Positions 63,481 to 64,000 of a DNA stretch of 64,000 bases are shown in pieces. The first letter of the stretch is position 1. Each line of letters begins with the position of its first letter. The translations under genes and the position numbers were made by a program. Below the pieces are notes generated by a model, which was not told the origin of the DNA, made no database searches, and was given only the letters and a program-made list of their open reading frames with translations. Source of the stretch: Periplaneta americana (taxonomy: Eukaryota > Arthropoda > Insecta > Blattodea > Blattidae); the NCBI RefSeq assembly GCF_040183065.1, contig NC_091131.1:11723300-11787299 (forward strand). Reading direction: 5' to 3'.

Positions 63481-64000
63481 TTTAAGGAACCCTCACATAA
63501 GCCCGCCATTGGTCCCTATCCTGAGCAAGGTTAATCCAGTCTCTACCATCATATCCCAACTCCCTCAAATCCATTTTAATATTATCTTCCCATCTACGTT
63601 TCGGCCTCCCTAATGGTCTTTTTTCCCCGGCCTCCCAACTAACATTCTATATGTATTTCTGGAATCGCCCATACGTGCTACATGCCCTGCCCATCTCAAA
63701 CGTCTAGATTTAATGTTCCTAATTATGTCAAGTGAAGAATACAATGCGTGCAGTTCTGCGTTGTGTAACTTACTCCATTCTCCTGTAACTTCATCCCTCT
63801 TAGCCCCAAATATTTTCCTAAGAACTTTATTCTCTAATACCCTTAATCTCTGTTCCTCTCTCAAAGTGAGAGTCCAAGTTTCACAGCCATACAGAACAAC
63901 CGGTAATGTAACTGTTTTATAAATTCTGACTTTCAGATTTTTTGACAGCACACTAGATGACAAAAGCTTCTCAACCGAATAATAATAGGCATTAATAATA
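63481..64000 (-). pseudogene. RTE-like LINE 3' fragment, continues past the window
   Basis: The minus strand reads [59 protein letters not shown] and VARMGDSRNTYRMLVGRP. The frame breaks at the C-terminus (GKKDH). It is related to the copies at 38082, 43412, 49630 and 55335. Confidence 0.85.

Overview
The window looks like insect nuclear DNA, most likely a cockroach (Blattodea, probably Periplaneta). It is AT-rich and intron-bearing. Several interspersed repeat families are ones I associate with cockroach genomes: an RTE-like LINE ending in a TAAG-type tail, tRNA-derived SINEs, and Helitrons ending in CTAG. The genus is inferred from repeat flavour, not from a search.

Layout. Positions 1-14632 are one satellite array with a 32-bp monomer (about 457 copies) and a clear higher-order pattern. 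Immediately beside it lies a complete takeout/JHBP-family gene on the minus strand. I assembled it from six small coding exons spread over about 36 kb (50676 down to 14773): 50592-50676, 39674-39766, 37626-37776, 29763-29896, 18607-18759 and 14773-14924. All five introns are phase-compatible and the exons give 255 codons plus a stop. A TATA box and initiator-like site lie just upstream. A second takeout paralogue, also minus strand, is present by its last two exons (61651-61803 and 56284-56432); its 5' exons would lie beyond position 64000. These genes would encode secreted carriers of small hydrophobic ligands. A possible first exon of a THAP-domain gene (plus strand, 23815-23909) sits inside takeout intron 4.

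Nearly everything else is transposable elements and tandem repeats filling the introns and the intergenic space. I delimit with target duplications: two hAT elements (15189-16223, 40273-41733), a Tc1/mariner-type element (22011-23654), a SINE (22701-22959), a Jockey-like LINE (25841-28971, nearly intact), a Harbinger (34301-35676), a mariner (36246-37565) and a piggyBac-type element (42063-42776). Helitrons (16724-18314, 56716-57871) have clean A|T insertion sites. An intron-containing hAT transposase pseudogene (59037-60765) and a Jockey 3' fragment (61892-63278) lie in the second takeout gene.

The most unusual structures are these. An exact 153-bp tandem array (29845-31485) repeats the splice acceptor and first half of takeout exon 4 eleven times. 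The satellite has a higher-order organisation. A foldback element (18948-20118) contains three 223-bp repeats, each holding an intron-like segment. A hammerhead-ribozyme-like motif lies at 31793-31836. A LINE is bracketed by a duplication of about 93 bp that copies a takeout splice acceptor.
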